From NCBI RefSeq assembly GCF_029309835.1, contig NZ_JARJHL010000018.1:177278-241277 (forward strand): a DNA stretch of 64,000 nucleotides, in the 5' to 3' direction. How positions within the stretch are numbered: position 1 is the stretch's first letter; each line of letters starts with the position of its first letter. A program made the translations under genes and the position numbers. Positions 51,561-63,018 of this stretch are shown piece after piece. This stretch comes from Paracoccus sp. DMF-8. Its GTDB lineage: Bacteria > Pseudomonadota > Alphaproteobacteria > Rhodobacterales > Rhodobacteraceae. The notes below the pieces were generated by a model. That model saw only the letters and a program-made list of their open reading frames with translations, had not been told where the DNA came from and did no database searches.

Positions 51561-52334
51561 ATGCGCCAGCCGGTTTTCAATTTCCACAATGTCGTGACGG
51601 CACCGCTTGCGGTCAGCCTCACCATATCGCTTTATTGCGCAAGCGCTTTCTGGGCATATGGTCAAGAAACCCTTGACGCGCCTCAGGGAAATGGGCCGGG
51701 CGATGCGCCCCTGTCGCAGGACCTGCCCGAAGATCTTCAGGACCTGTTTCCCGATCTGCCCCCCGATCTACCATCGGATCAGCTGCCCGATCCGGGCGGA
51801 ATCGAGTTGGACGTGACCGGCGTTCCCGCCGATCCGCCCGGCACGCCGGAAAGCACGGATGCCGAAATGGACGAATTGTTCGCCGAACTGGCCGAGCCCG
51901 AAGGCGATGCCTGGCGGCGGGCGCAATCGGATATCGAACGCAACTGGTCGCGGTCGGGTTCTGCCGCGATGGACCTGCTGTATAAACGCGGCGAGGCGGC
52001 GCTGGACGCGGGCGATTTCACCTCTGCCATCGGCCATCTGACGGCCTTGACCGATCACGCGCCCGATTTCGCCTCGGGCTGGCATTTGCGGGCGGTGGCC
52101 CTGTATCTGGATGGTGAATTCGGCCCGTCGGTCGGCGATCTGGCCCGCGTGCTGGAACTGGAGCCACGGCATTTCCCCGCCCTGACCCAGTTGGGCGTCA
52201 TGCTGGAAGAGGTCGGCGATGACGAAAAGGCCCTGACGGCATATCGCGAAAGCCTGCGCATCAATCCCCATCAGCAAGACGCCGAGGATGCCGTGCGGCG
52301 GCTGGAGGCCAGGACGGCGGGGACCGATGCCTGA
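51561..52334 (+). CDS. tetratricopeptide-repeat protein with N-terminal signal/anchor
   Basis: A 257-residue protein. An N-terminal hydrophobic segment (PLAVSLTISLYCASAFWAYG) is a signal peptide or anchor. A proline/aspartate/leucine-rich linker follows (LPEDLQDLFPDLPPDLPSDQLPDPGG), then three TPR-like helix pairs (AMDLLYKRGEAALDAGDFTSAIGHLTALTDHAPDFASGW, LRAVALYLDGEFGPSVGDLARVLELEPRHFPALTQLG, LEEVGDDEKALTAYRESLRINPHQQDAEDAVRRL). A periplasmic scaffold is likely; function unknown. Divergent from the SCP2 gene. Confidence 0.82.
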   Translation: MRQPVFNFHNVVTAPLAVSLTISLYCASAFWAYGQETLDAPQGNGPGDAPLSQDLPEDLQDLFPDLPPDLPSDQLPDPGGIELDVTGVPADPPGTPESTDAEMDELFAELAEPEGDAWRRAQSDIERNWSRSGSAAMDLLYKRGEAALDAGDFTSAIGHLTALTDHAPDFASGWHLRAVALYLDGEFGPSVGDLARVLELEPRHFPALTQLGVMLEEVGDDEKALTAYRESLRINPHQQDAEDAVRRLEARTAGTDA

Positions 52335-52373
52335 CCAAAGATCCCGCAGCCGATAACCGGGGACAGACCACAG

Positions 52374-55373
<3,000 letters not shown>

Positions 55374-55382
55374 GCGCTGCGC

Positions 55383-55658
55383 GTGGCTGATGCGGGCAGC
55401 GACAGCATCCGGCTTGACCGCTGGCTGCATCGCGCCCGGCTGTTCCGCACCCGGACGCTGGCCGCCGATGCGATTTCGGGCGGCGGCATCCGGGTCAACG
55501 GCCAGCCATGCCGCAAGCCCGCCCGGACCCTGCGTCCGGGGGATCTGATCACCGTCTCGGCACATGGCCGGGTCAGGGCGATGCGGGTTCTGGCACTGGG
55601 CGACCGACGCGGCCCCGCGACCGAGGCCGCGACGCTGTATGAGGAACTTGGTCCCTGA
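55383..55658 (+). CDS. S4-domain RNA-binding protein (HslR-like)
   Basis: A 91-residue S4 domain protein: SIRLDRWLHRARLFRTRTLAADAISGGGIRVNGQPCRKPARTLRPGDLITVSAHGRVRAMRVLALGDRRGPATEAATLYEEL. This is the heat-shock HslR type, which binds structured RNA and in E. coli rescues stalled 50S subunits with nascent chains. The start is GTG 55383 (no closer ATG fits), nine bases after the helicase stop, so the two genes are probably co-expressed. Both deal with RNA. Confidence 0.88.
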   Translation: MADAGSDSIRLDRWLHRARLFRTRTLAADAISGGGIRVNGQPCRKPARTLRPGDLITVSAHGRVRAMRVLALGDRRGPATEAATLYEELGP

Positions 55659-55834
55659 TTCTGTCGGATCGGGGATTTGGACAGGAAAAATATTCTGCCC
55701 TGACCGGTAAATGCGACAGCTTTGTCCCGTTGCCGAAGGGGCGGGCCGGATGCCCGTCTTTTCGGCAGGCGCGGCCTTGAATGATTGACCCACCGGGCGT
55801 AACTACCCCGGAAGGAAACAGGAACGAACAGGCC

Positions 55835-56173
55835 ATGACTTACGTCGTCACCGATAACTGTATCATGTGCAAATACACCGACTGCGTCGAGGTATGCCCC
55901 GTGGACTGTTTCTACGAGGGTGAAAACACATTGGTCATCCACCCCGACGAATGTATCGACTGTGGCGTCTGCGAACCTGAATGTCCTGCCGACGCGATCC
56001 GCCCCGATACCGAGCCGGACATGGAAAGCTGGGTCGAATTCAACCGGAAATATTCCGAACTCTGGCCCGTCATCACCCGGAAAAAAGACCAGATGGACAC
56101 GGCCGCCGAACTGGATGGCGTGCCCGGCAAGCTTGAAAAATATTTCTCTCCCGAACCGGGTCAGGGGGATTGA
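55835..56173 (+). CDS. fdxA: 7Fe ferredoxin ([3Fe-4S][4Fe-4S])
   Basis: A 112-residue ferredoxin. Cysteines at 9, 17 and 50 fit the [3Fe-4S] cluster, and 21, 40, 43 and 46 fit the [4Fe-4S] cluster (motifs DNCIMCKYTDCVEVCPVDC and CIDCGVCEPECP), with the extra conserved cysteines at 12 and 25. A C-terminal extension of about 60 residues is typical of FdxA. It carries electrons in the cytoplasm; the partner is unknown. The start at ATG 55835 (MTYVVTDNC) is preceded by GGAACG. It lies upstream of carD, an arrangement seen often in this group. Confidence 0.95.
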   Translation: MTYVVTDNCIMCKYTDCVEVCPVDCFYEGENTLVIHPDECIDCGVCEPECPADAIRPDTEPDMESWVEFNRKYSELWPVITRKKDQMDTAAELDGVPGKLEKYFSPEPGQGD

Positions 56174-56506
56174 TTCTCCCGCAACCCTGACATGATTCGG
56201 TGAACATTGCCGCGATCCCTGTCGGGGTTTCCTGCGTAAGGGGCTGATTGCATTGATAATAACGGGCGCGCGCCCGAAAATGCCGCGCCGCCGCAAGATG
56301 CTATCTTTTGGGCGAATTTCGTGATATAAACCTGTCACATTCATTGGCAAGCGGACAAGCCCGGCGGCTGCCCGTTTGTCTTTGTAGTGTCGCAACCTGC
56401 TGCTGCTCGGCAGGGGCCACAGAGGAACAATCATAAGGCCCATAAGGGGAAACTTCCCCCATGGGGCATTTTGCGCCGCGTGATGGCGCCACCTAGAGGA
56501 AGCCAA
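56174..56506. other. leader and intergenic region before carD
   Basis: 333 bases without a gene. They include an inverted repeat cgggcgcgcgcccg near 56264, a TATAAA at 56325-56330 that could be part of a promoter, and a hairpin at 56439-56465 listed separately. No regulator site is recognised with confidence. Confidence 0.45.
56439..56465 (+). promoter_or_regulatory. RNA hairpin in the carD leader
   Basis: CCCAT (56439-56443) pairs with ATGGG (56461-56465), and inside GGGGA pairs with TCCCC around a four-base loop. Its end is about 41 bases before the carD ATG. It may affect translation or mRNA stability; no known riboswitch class is recognised. Confidence 0.4.
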
Positions 56507-57016
56507 ATGTCGAAATCGAAGAAGTCTGAATTCCGTCCTGACGATTTTGTCGTTTATCCGACCCATGGCGTGGGCAAGATCGTGTCCATCGAGGAACAGG
56601 AAGTTGCGGGACTCAGGCTGGAAATGTTCGTCATCTCGTTCGAAAAGGACAAGATGACGCTCCGCGTGCCGACCGCGCGGGCTTCGGAAATCGGGATGCG
56701 CGGGCTGTCCACCCCCGATCTGATCGACCGTGCGCTGGAAACGCTGAAAGGCAAGGCCCGCGTCAAGCGTGCCATGTGGTCGCGTCGCGCGCAGGAATAT
56801 GAACAGAAGATCAACTCGGGCGATCTGATGTCGATTGCCGAGGTCGTGCGTGACCTGCATCGCAACGACGATCAGCGCGAACAATCCTATTCCGAACGTC
56901 AGCTGTATGAAGCTGCGCTGGATCGCCTGACCCGCGAAGTCGCCGCCGTCACCGGAACCGACGAAGCCGGTGCCCAGAAAAAGGTCGGCGACGTGCTGAC
57001 CGCCCGCGCGGCCTGA
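56507..57016 (+). CDS. carD: CarD/CdnL-type transcription regulator
   Basis: About 169 residues. The RNA polymerase-interacting domain is in FRPDDFVVYPTHGVGKIVSIEEQEVAGLRLEMFVISFEKDKMTLRVPTARASEIGMRGL, and the helical DNA-binding half in VKRAMWSRRAQEYEQKINSGDLMSIAEVVRDLHRNDDQREQSYSERQLYEAALDRLTREV. CdnL proteins bind the beta subunit and stabilise open promoter complexes, chiefly at ribosomal and other growth promoters. AGAGGAAGCC before ATG 56507 decides the start; a longer in-frame reading is unlikely. A clear terminator follows. Confidence 0.95.
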   Translation: MSKSKKSEFRPDDFVVYPTHGVGKIVSIEEQEVAGLRLEMFVISFEKDKMTLRVPTARASEIGMRGLSTPDLIDRALETLKGKARVKRAMWSRRAQEYEQKINSGDLMSIAEVVRDLHRNDDQREQSYSERQLYEAALDRLTREVAAVTGTDEAGAQKKVGDVLTARAA

Positions 57017-57037
57017 TCCGACGCCCGCAAAGGCTTT

Positions 57038-57067
57038 GGCGCCCCGTTCCGGGGCGCCTTTTCTTTT
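57038..57067 (+). terminator. intrinsic terminator of carD
   Basis: GGCGCCCC (57038-57045), loop GTTCC, GGGGCGCC (57051-57058), then TTTTCTTTT. An 8 bp GC stem with a strong T-run, 21 bases after the carD stop. Confidence 0.9.
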
Positions 57068-57086
57068 GTCAGGTCAGGGTTTTGCC

Positions 57087-57476
57087 ATGCTGCGCGCCAT
57101 CCATCACGCGGCCATCATCTGTTCGGATTACGACAGGTCGCGCGCCTTTTATACCGAGGTTCTGGGGCTGCGCATCCTGGCCGAAAACTTTCGTGCGGCG
57201 CGGGATTCGTGGAAACTGAACCTTGCCCTGCCGGATGGTTCGCAGATCGAGCTGTTTTCCTTTCCCGGCGCCCCCATCCGCCCCGACCGCCCTGAGGCGC
57301 AGGGCTTGCGGCACCTGGCTTTCGCAGTCGCGGATGTAGAGGCCGCCCGGCTGTGGCTTGAAGGGCAGGGTGTCGCGGTCGAACCGATCCGCCTCGACGA
57401 TCATACGGGGCGGTTGTTCACCTTTTTCGCCGATCCCGACGGTCTGCCGCTGGAGCTTTATCAGTCCGACGGATAG
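57087..57476 (+). CDS. VOC/glyoxalase superfamily protein (YaeR/GloA2-like)
   Basis: About 129 residues of the vicinal-oxygen-chelate fold: AIHHAAIICSDYDRSRAFYTEVLGLRILAENFRAARDSWKLNLALPDGSQIELFSFP (first beta-alpha-beta repeat with H in IHHAAI and E in IELF) and LRHLAFAVADVEAARLWLEGQGVAVEPIRLDDHTGRLFTFFADPDGLPLELY (second repeat with H in RHLAF and E in LELY). Those four residues can form the metal site. Reaction unknown. It lies just after the carD terminator and converges with the M20 peptidase gene. Confidence 0.85.
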   Translation: MLRAIHHAAIICSDYDRSRAFYTEVLGLRILAENFRAARDSWKLNLALPDGSQIELFSFPGAPIRPDRPEAQGLRHLAFAVADVEAARLWLEGQGVAVEPIRLDDHTGRLFTFFADPDGLPLELYQSDG

Positions 57477-57519
57477 CGCGCCCCGGCCATGCGCCGACCG
57501 CCTGCCGGGGCGCAGCCCA

Positions 57520-58905
57520 TCATGCCAGCGCGGCCAGAATCCGCGCCCAACTGCGCGCGCCCCGGGCAAAGCTGTCCACGTCGTATTTTTCATTCGGCGA
57601 ATGGATGCGGTCATCGTCGCGGGCAAAGCCGATCAGCATCGAATCCATCCCCAGGATATCCTGAAAATCCCCGGCAATCGGGATCGACCCGCCCGAACCG
57701 ATATAGACCGCATCGCGCCCCCATTCCTCGCCAAGCGCCTGTTTGGCCGCGCCGAATGCCGGGTCAGAGATGTTCATGCGGCTGGCCGGGCTGCCGCCAT
57801 GCGGGGTAAAGGTGATCTCGCAATCGGCGGGCACCTGCGCGCGCATGTAATCCTGAAACGCGGCCTTGATCCGGGCCGGGTCCTGATCGCCGACCAGACG
57901 GAAGCTGACCTTGGCGCTGGCGGAACCGGGCAGCACGGTCTTGAAACCCTCGCCGGTATATCCGCCCGACATGCCGTTGATTTCAAAGGTCGGACGGCTC
58001 CAGACCATTTCCAGACCCATGCGGTCCCGTTCGCCGATCGGGGTGTTCAGGCCGACATTTTCCAGAAAGGCGGCGGCATCGAAACCCAGATCCTGCCAGT
58101 CGCTGCGCAGTTCGGCGGGCAGTTCGCCGACGCCATCGTAAAAGCCGGGCAGGGTGATGCGGCCCGTGGCATCCTTCATGCCCGCCAGCGCATTGCACAG
58201 GATTTGCAAGGGGTTGGCGGCAAGACCGCCAAACATGCCCGAATGCAGGTCGCGGTCGGCGGCGCGGATGGTGATTTCCTCGCCATACAGCCCGCGCAGC
58301 ATGGTGGTGATCGCCGGGCGGCCATCGGCATAGAGGCCGGTATCGCAGATCATCGCGATGGATGCGCGCAGCTCATCGGCGTTTTCCACAAGGAAGGGCC
58401 GCAGGCTGGGCGAGCCGGATTCCTCCTCGCCCTCGAACAGCAGGGTCAGGCCGCGCGGCAATTCGCCATGAACCGCCTTCCAGGCGCGGAAGGCTTCGAC
58501 AAAGGTCATCAACTGGCCCTTGTCATCGGATGCGCCGCGCGCCCGGATCACCGCGCCACTGGCCGTATCCTCGATCACCGGATCGAAAGGCGGACGGTCC
58601 CACAGATCCAGCGGATCGACGGGTTGCACGTCGTAATGGCCGTAAAACAGCACGCGGCGACCGCCACCGGGTTGCGAATGGGCGACGACCATCGGATGGC
58701 CCGGCGTGTCGCGCACCGTCGCGTCGAAACCGATGCCGCGCAATTCGTTGCACAGCCAGTCCGCCGCGGCGCGCACGTCACCGGCATGGGCGGGGTCGGT
58801 CGAGATCGACGGAATGCGCAGGAATTCCGTCAGCCGTTCCAGCGCCGCATCCAGTCCCGCGTCAAGCTGTGCAAGCACCGCGTCGAGCCTGTCATTTTCC
58901 GCCAT
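57520..58905 (-). CDS. M20-family dipeptidase/peptidase
   Basis: About 461 residues of a dizinc peptidase. Metal-binding segments are LFYGHYDVQPVD (H, D), ARGASDDKGQLMTF (D), FEGEEESGSPSL (E, E), CDTG, and the C-terminal FARDDDRIHSPNEKYD (H). The lid/dimerisation domain is inserted in the middle. M20 enzymes of this length, with the DVQPVDPLDLW phrase, hydrolyse short peptides. The start is ATG 58905 (MAENDRLDAVL), after AGGAAAGG. Divergent from hemA with a 172-base shared promoter region. Confidence 0.92.
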   Translation of the reverse strand: MAENDRLDAVLAQLDAGLDAALERLTEFLRIPSISTDPAHAGDVRAAADWLCNELRGIGFDATVRDTPGHPMVVAHSQPGGGRRVLFYGHYDVQPVDPLDLWDRPPFDPVIEDTASGAVIRARGASDDKGQLMTFVEAFRAWKAVHGELPRGLTLLFEGEEESGSPSLRPFLVENADELRASIAMICDTGLYADGRPAITTMLRGLYGEEITIRAADRDLHSGMFGGLAANPLQILCNALAGMKDATGRITLPGFYDGVGELPAELRSDWQDLGFDAAAFLENVGLNTPIGERDRMGLEMVWSRPTFEINGMSGGYTGEGFKTVLPGSASAKVSFRLVGDQDPARIKAAFQDYMRAQVPADCEITFTPHGGSPASRMNISDPAFGAAKQALGEEWGRDAVYIGSGGSIPIAGDFQDILGMDSMLIGFARDDDRIHSPNEKYDVDSFARGARSWARILAALA

Positions 58906-58992
58906 GTCTTTACCTTTCCTGAGTGTTTTTGTCGGTCCGCCATATGGTTCCATGGTCGCACTGCGACAATTTAGTACTGTCTTTTTCCGGTT

Positions 58993-59006
58993 TTGACCCT
59001 TATCAA
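58993..59006 (+). promoter_or_regulatory. FNR/FnrL-type box upstream of hemA
   Basis: TTGAC-CCTT-ATCAA: dyad of the FNR consensus (TTGAT, four bases, ATCAA) with one difference. It is centred near 58999.5, 78 bases before the hemA start. Oxygen control of hemA by FnrL is known in Rhodobacter; if this box acts at -41.5, transcription would start about 36 bases before the ATG. Confidence 0.6.
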
Positions 59007-59077
59007 TGCCGGACCCGCGGGATCAGTTCATGGTCTCCCCAGCATGTGAGTTCAAGCAAGGCAAGGGATCTCTTGTG

Positions 59078-60307
59078 ATGGATTATAACGCCGCCCTCGA
59101 TCAGGCGATCACCAAACTCCACGAAGAGGGCCGCTATCGCACCTTCATCGACATCGAGCGGCGCAAGGGTGTCTATCCGCAAGCGATCTGGACGCGCCCC
59201 GATGGCTCCGAACAGGAAATCACCGTCTGGTGCGGCAATGACTATCTGGGCATGGGCCAGCATCCCGCCGTTCTGGCCGCGATGCACGAGGCGCTGGATG
59301 CGACCGGCGCCGGTTCGGGCGGGACGCGCAATATTTCCGGGACGACCATCTATCACCGCCGGCTTGAATCGGAACTGGCCGATCTGCATGGCAAAGAGGC
59401 CTCGCTGGTCTTTTCCAGCGCCTATATCGCCAATGACGCGACGCTTTCGACGCTGCGCAAGCTGTTTCCCGGCCTGATCATCTATTCGGACGAGCTGAAT
59501 CACGCCTCGATGATCGAGGGGATCAAGCGTTTCGACGGCGCCAAGCGCATCTTCCGCCACAATGACGTCGCCCATCTGCGCGAGTTGCTGGCCGCCGACG
59601 ATCCCGCGCTGCCCAAGCTGATCGCCTTTGAATCGATCTATTCGATGGATGGCGATTTCGGGCCGATTTCTGCGATCTGCGATCTGGCCGACGAATTCAA
59701 CGCCCTGACCTATCTGGACGAGGTCCATGCCGTCGGCATGTATGGTCCGCGCGGCGGCGGCGTTGCCGAACGCGACGGGTTGATGGACCGCATCAGCATC
59801 TTCAACGGCACGCTTGGCAAGGCCTTTGGCGTGTTCGGCGGCTATATCGCGGGCGATGCGCTGATGATCGACGCGATCCGGTCCTATGCGCCGGGGTTCA
59901 TCTTTACGACATCGCTGCCGCCTGCGGTTGCGGCCGGGGCCGCGGCCTCGATCGCGCTGCTGAAAACCGCCGAGGGGCAGGGGCTGCGCGACAAGCAGCA
60001 GCTGCATGCCCGTATCCTGAAAATGCGCCTGCGCGGTCTGGGCATGCCGATCGTCGATCACGGCAGCCATATCGTCCCGGTCCATGTCGGCCATCCCGTG
60101 CATTGCAAGGCGCTGTCGGACATGCTGCTGGCCGATTACGGCATCTATGTGCAGCCGATCAACTTCCCGACCGTGCCGCGCGGCACCGAAAGACTGCGCT
60201 TCACGCCCTCGCCGGTGCATGATCCCAAACAGATCGACCATCTGGTTCAGGCCATGGATGCCCTGTGGTCGCAATGTGCACTGAACCGCTCGTCTGCCGT
60301 CGCGTAA
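59078..60307 (+). CDS. hemA: 5-aminolevulinate synthase
   Basis: A 409-residue PLP enzyme that makes 5-aminolevulinate from glycine and succinyl-CoA (the C4/Shemin route to heme). The PLP lysine is K248 in NGTLGKAFGVFGGY, DEVHAVG contains the PLP aspartate, and GAGSGGTRNISG with H in DELNHASMIEG completes the site. Length and motifs are normal. ATG 59078 has AAGGGA before it. A FNR-like box lies upstream, suggesting oxygen control. Divergent from the M20 peptidase gene. Confidence 0.96.
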   Translation: MDYNAALDQAITKLHEEGRYRTFIDIERRKGVYPQAIWTRPDGSEQEITVWCGNDYLGMGQHPAVLAAMHEALDATGAGSGGTRNISGTTIYHRRLESELADLHGKEASLVFSSAYIANDATLSTLRKLFPGLIIYSDELNHASMIEGIKRFDGAKRIFRHNDVAHLRELLAADDPALPKLIAFESIYSMDGDFGPISAICDLADEFNALTYLDEVHAVGMYGPRGGGVAERDGLMDRISIFNGTLGKAFGVFGGYIAGDALMIDAIRSYAPGFIFTTSLPPAVAAGAAASIALLKTAEGQGLRDKQQLHARILKMRLRGLGMPIVDHGSHIVPVHVGHPVHCKALSDMLLADYGIYVQPINFPTVPRGTERLRFTPSPVHDPKQIDHLVQAMDALWSQCALNRSSAVA

Positions 60308-60417
60308 CCTGATTGTGGGTGAATTGTTCTCGCGCCCGTGATAATCTTCTACTAAGAAAGTTATGCGATAACGCCGATTCGAAGAGATCGGTCAAGAAAG
60401 ATTAGGGCAGGCGCAAA

Positions 60418-61704
60418 ATGATCGGGCTGCGGGGTTCGTCCCCCTCTCAGCAAGGCACGACGGCGGTCACCGCACCGCCGGGGTTCGAGGATACCGACGA
60501 TATCCGCCTCGGCGATCTGATGCGTGGCGAACGTGCGACGCTTGGCAAATCCCTGCTGGACGTCCAGCGGGAACTGCGGATCCGTGCCTCTTACATCGCC
60601 GCCATCGAAAACTGCGACCTCAGCGCATTTGACGCGCCCAGCTTCATCCCCGGCTATGTGCGGTCCTATTCGCGCTATCTGGGGCTGGACGGGGATTGGG
60701 TGTTCCAGCGGTTCTGCGCCGAATCGGGGTTCCAGCCGCTGCATGGCATGGCGCCCGCCGCCTCGGGGCCGAAACCGCAGCGCCGTCCCGCCGACCCGGT
60801 CGAGGCGCTGGCCAATCCGCATGTGCTGTTCCTGCCGCAACCGCAAAGCTTCTGGTCCTCGATCGAGCCGCGGGCCGTGGGCTCGGTCCTGGTGATGATC
60901 GCGCTGGCCTGTGGTCTGGGCTATGGCGGCTGGTCCGTCCTGCAAGAGGTGCAAAAGGTCAATCTGACACCGGGGGAACAGGCGCCGGGCGTCATCGCCT
61001 CGCTGGATCCGGTGCAAGAGGCCGCCATGCCCGAAGCGGTCGACAGCGCCTCGGTCAACCTGCCGCAGCCAGAGGGGCTGGACCGCGTCTATCGCCCGCA
61101 GGTGCTGGAGGTTCCGGTGCTGACGGCGCGCGACGGGCCGATTGCGGCGATTGATCCGGGCGTCACCTCGACCACGACGGCGCTGGCCGTGGCCGATCCC
61201 GAAGGTCCGGGCCCTGCCACCGCCAATGCCGCGACGGATGGCACAGCGCCGCAGCGCGAGCTGGCCATGGCCGGGCCGGAAATGCCCGGCGACATGGCGG
61301 CTGTGCGCACCGTCGCGCCCGACGCGGCCGAGGTCGAGTTGATGGCCGTGCGCCCGGCCTGGGTGCGCGTCACCTCGGCCGATGGCACGGTCTTGCTGGA
61401 AAAAACCATGGATGCGGGCGAACGCTTTGCCTTGCCCAAGCTGGAAGAGGCGCTGGTCCTGCGCACCGGCAATTCCGGCGCGATCTATTTCGGCGTCAAT
61501 GGCCGCACCTATGGCCCCGCCGCGCCGGGCCCCAAGGTCGTCAAGAATGTCGAGCTTTCGCCAAATGCGCTGACCACGAATTTTGCCTTTGCCGATCTGG
61601 CCAAGGATCCCGAACTGGCGCAGATGATCGCGCTGGCTTCGGTCGCGCGGTCGGATCAGGGCAATGGCGACACCACATCCACCGAAGGCGTGCTGCAGGA
61701 ATAG
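60418..61704 (+). CDS. RodZ-like helix-turn-helix and DUF4115 membrane protein
   Basis: A 428-residue protein. The cytoplasmic HTH_25 domain is in IRLGDLMRGERATLGKSLLDVQRELRIRASYIAAIENCDLSAFDAPSFIPGYVRSYSRYLGLD. One transmembrane helix follows (AVGSVLVMIALACGLGYGGWSVL), and a periplasmic DUF4115 domain closes it (PAWVRVTSADGTVLLEKTMDAGERFALPKLEEALVLRTGNSGAIYFGVNGRTYGPAAPGPKVVKNVELS). This is the architecture of RodZ, which links MreB to the cell-wall machinery. ispG follows, as in E. coli rodZ-ispG. Confidence 0.88.
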   Translation: MIGLRGSSPSQQGTTAVTAPPGFEDTDDIRLGDLMRGERATLGKSLLDVQRELRIRASYIAAIENCDLSAFDAPSFIPGYVRSYSRYLGLDGDWVFQRFCAESGFQPLHGMAPAASGPKPQRRPADPVEALANPHVLFLPQPQSFWSSIEPRAVGSVLVMIALACGLGYGGWSVLQEVQKVNLTPGEQAPGVIASLDPVQEAAMPEAVDSASVNLPQPEGLDRVYRPQVLEVPVLTARDGPIAAIDPGVTSTTTALAVADPEGPGPATANAATDGTAPQRELAMAGPEMPGDMAAVRTVAPDAAEVELMAVRPAWVRVTSADGTVLLEKTMDAGERFALPKLEEALVLRTGNSGAIYFGVNGRTYGPAAPGPKVVKNVELSPNALTTNFAFADLAKDPELAQMIALASVARSDQGNGDTTSTEGVLQE

Positions 61705-61817
61705 CGCCGCATGCCGGGGTGGGCAGCCCGCAGGTGTGACGCAACCGTGAAGCGCGTCGCGGCTTGCTGCCTTGCCCGGCCGGGGCTATGTCTGGCGTCA
61801 AGCGAAAAGGCAGGCTC

Positions 61818-62942
61818 ATGACCCATAATCCGATCCGCCCCTGGCGCAATATTTCCCGCCGCAAGTCGCGGCAGATCATGGTCGGCTCTGTCCCCGTCGG
61901 GGGCGATGCGCCGATTTCCGTCCAGACCATGACGAACACCGACAGTTCGGATGTGCGGGCGACGCTGGATCAGGTCATCCGCGCCGCCGATGCCGGTGCC
62001 GATATCGTCCGCATCTCGACCCCCGATGTCGCATCGACCCAGGCCCTGCGCGAAATCTGCCGCGAAAGCCCGGTGCCGATCGTCGCCGACATCCATTTCC
62101 ACTACAAGCGCGCCATCGAAGCGGCCGAGGCGGGCGCGGCCTGCCTGCGCATCAACCCCGGCAATATCGGCGATGCCAGCCGCGTCCGCGAAGTCATCAA
62201 GGCCGCGCGCGATCACGGCTGTTCGATCCGCATCGGCGTGAACGCGGGCAGTCTGGAAAAGCATCTGCTGGAAAAATACGGCGAACCCTGTCCGGCCGCG
62301 ATGGTCGAAAGCGGTCTCGACCACATCAGGATCCTGCAGGACAACGATTTCCACGAATTCAAGATCAGCGTCAAGGCCAGCGATGTGTTCCTCGCCGCTG
62401 CCGCCTATCAGGAACTGGCCGAGGCGACCGATGCGCCGATCCATCTGGGCATCACCGAGGCGGGCGGTTTCGTCGGCGGCACGGTGAAATCCGCGATCGG
62501 TCTGGGCAACCTGCTGTGGATGGGCATCGGCGACACGATCCGCGTCAGCCTGTCCGCCGACCCGGTCGAAGAGGTCAAGGTCGGGTTCGAGATCCTGAAA
62601 TCGCTAGGCCTGCGCACCCGTGGCGTCCAGATCATTTCCTGCCCAAGCTGCGCGCGTCAGGGTTTCGACGTCATCAAGACGGTCGAGACGCTGGAAAAAC
62701 GCCTTGAACATATCAAGACCCCGATGAGCCTGTCGATCATCGGCTGCGTCGTGAACGGTCCGGGCGAGGCGCTGATGACGGATATCGGCTTTACCGGCGG
62801 CGGCGCGGGTGCGGGCATGATCTATCTGGCGGGCAAGCAGGACCACAAGATGACCAACGAACAGATGGTCGACCATATCGTCGGACTGGTCGAGGAACGC
62901 GCCGCCCTGATCGAAGCCGCCAAGGACGAAGCTGCCGAATAA
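61818..62942 (+). CDS. ispG: 4-hydroxy-3-methylbut-2-en-1-yl diphosphate synthase (flavodoxin/ferredoxin)
   Basis: A 374-residue MEP-pathway enzyme. Blocks seen are VGDAPISVQTMTNTDSSDV, the TIM-barrel DIHFHYKRAIEAAEAGAACLRINPGNIG, and the [4Fe-4S] cysteines in ISCPSCARQGFD and the GCVVNGPGEA stretch. The product feeds IspH, whose gene is also in the window. Electron delivery may come from the FdxA-type ferredoxin or a flavodoxin (inference). ATG 61818 has AAAAGG before it. It follows the RodZ-like gene by 113 bases. Confidence 0.97.
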   Translation: MTHNPIRPWRNISRRKSRQIMVGSVPVGGDAPISVQTMTNTDSSDVRATLDQVIRAADAGADIVRISTPDVASTQALREICRESPVPIVADIHFHYKRAIEAAEAGAACLRINPGNIGDASRVREVIKAARDHGCSIRIGVNAGSLEKHLLEKYGEPCPAAMVESGLDHIRILQDNDFHEFKISVKASDVFLAAAAYQELAEATDAPIHLGITEAGGFVGGTVKSAIGLGNLLWMGIGDTIRVSLSADPVEEVKVGFEILKSLGLRTRGVQIISCPSCARQGFDVIKTVETLEKRLEHIKTPMSLSIIGCVVNGPGEALMTDIGFTGGGAGAGMIYLAGKQDHKMTNEQMVDHIVGLVEERAALIEAAKDEAAE

Positions 62943-62971
62943 CCCCCGAGGTCAAGCGAGGCAGAGGGTTT

Positions 62972-63001
62972 CAAAGGGGGCGGCAGTCGGTGGCCCCTTT
63001 G
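62972..63001. terminator. hairpin between ispG and the DsbA-like gene
   Basis: CAAAGGGG (62972-62979) pairs with CCCCTTTG (62994-63001) around a 14-base loop; a few extra inner pairs are possible. T-runs are short on both sides. It lies between convergent genes. Confidence 0.4.
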
Positions 63002-63018
63002 CGTATTTGTCTGGAATA

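Noticed and set aside
60308..60417. Possible promoter (TTG- and GATAAT-like boxes) before the RodZ-like gene
   Set aside because: The boxes have spacings of 10 or 21 bases, outside the normal range.
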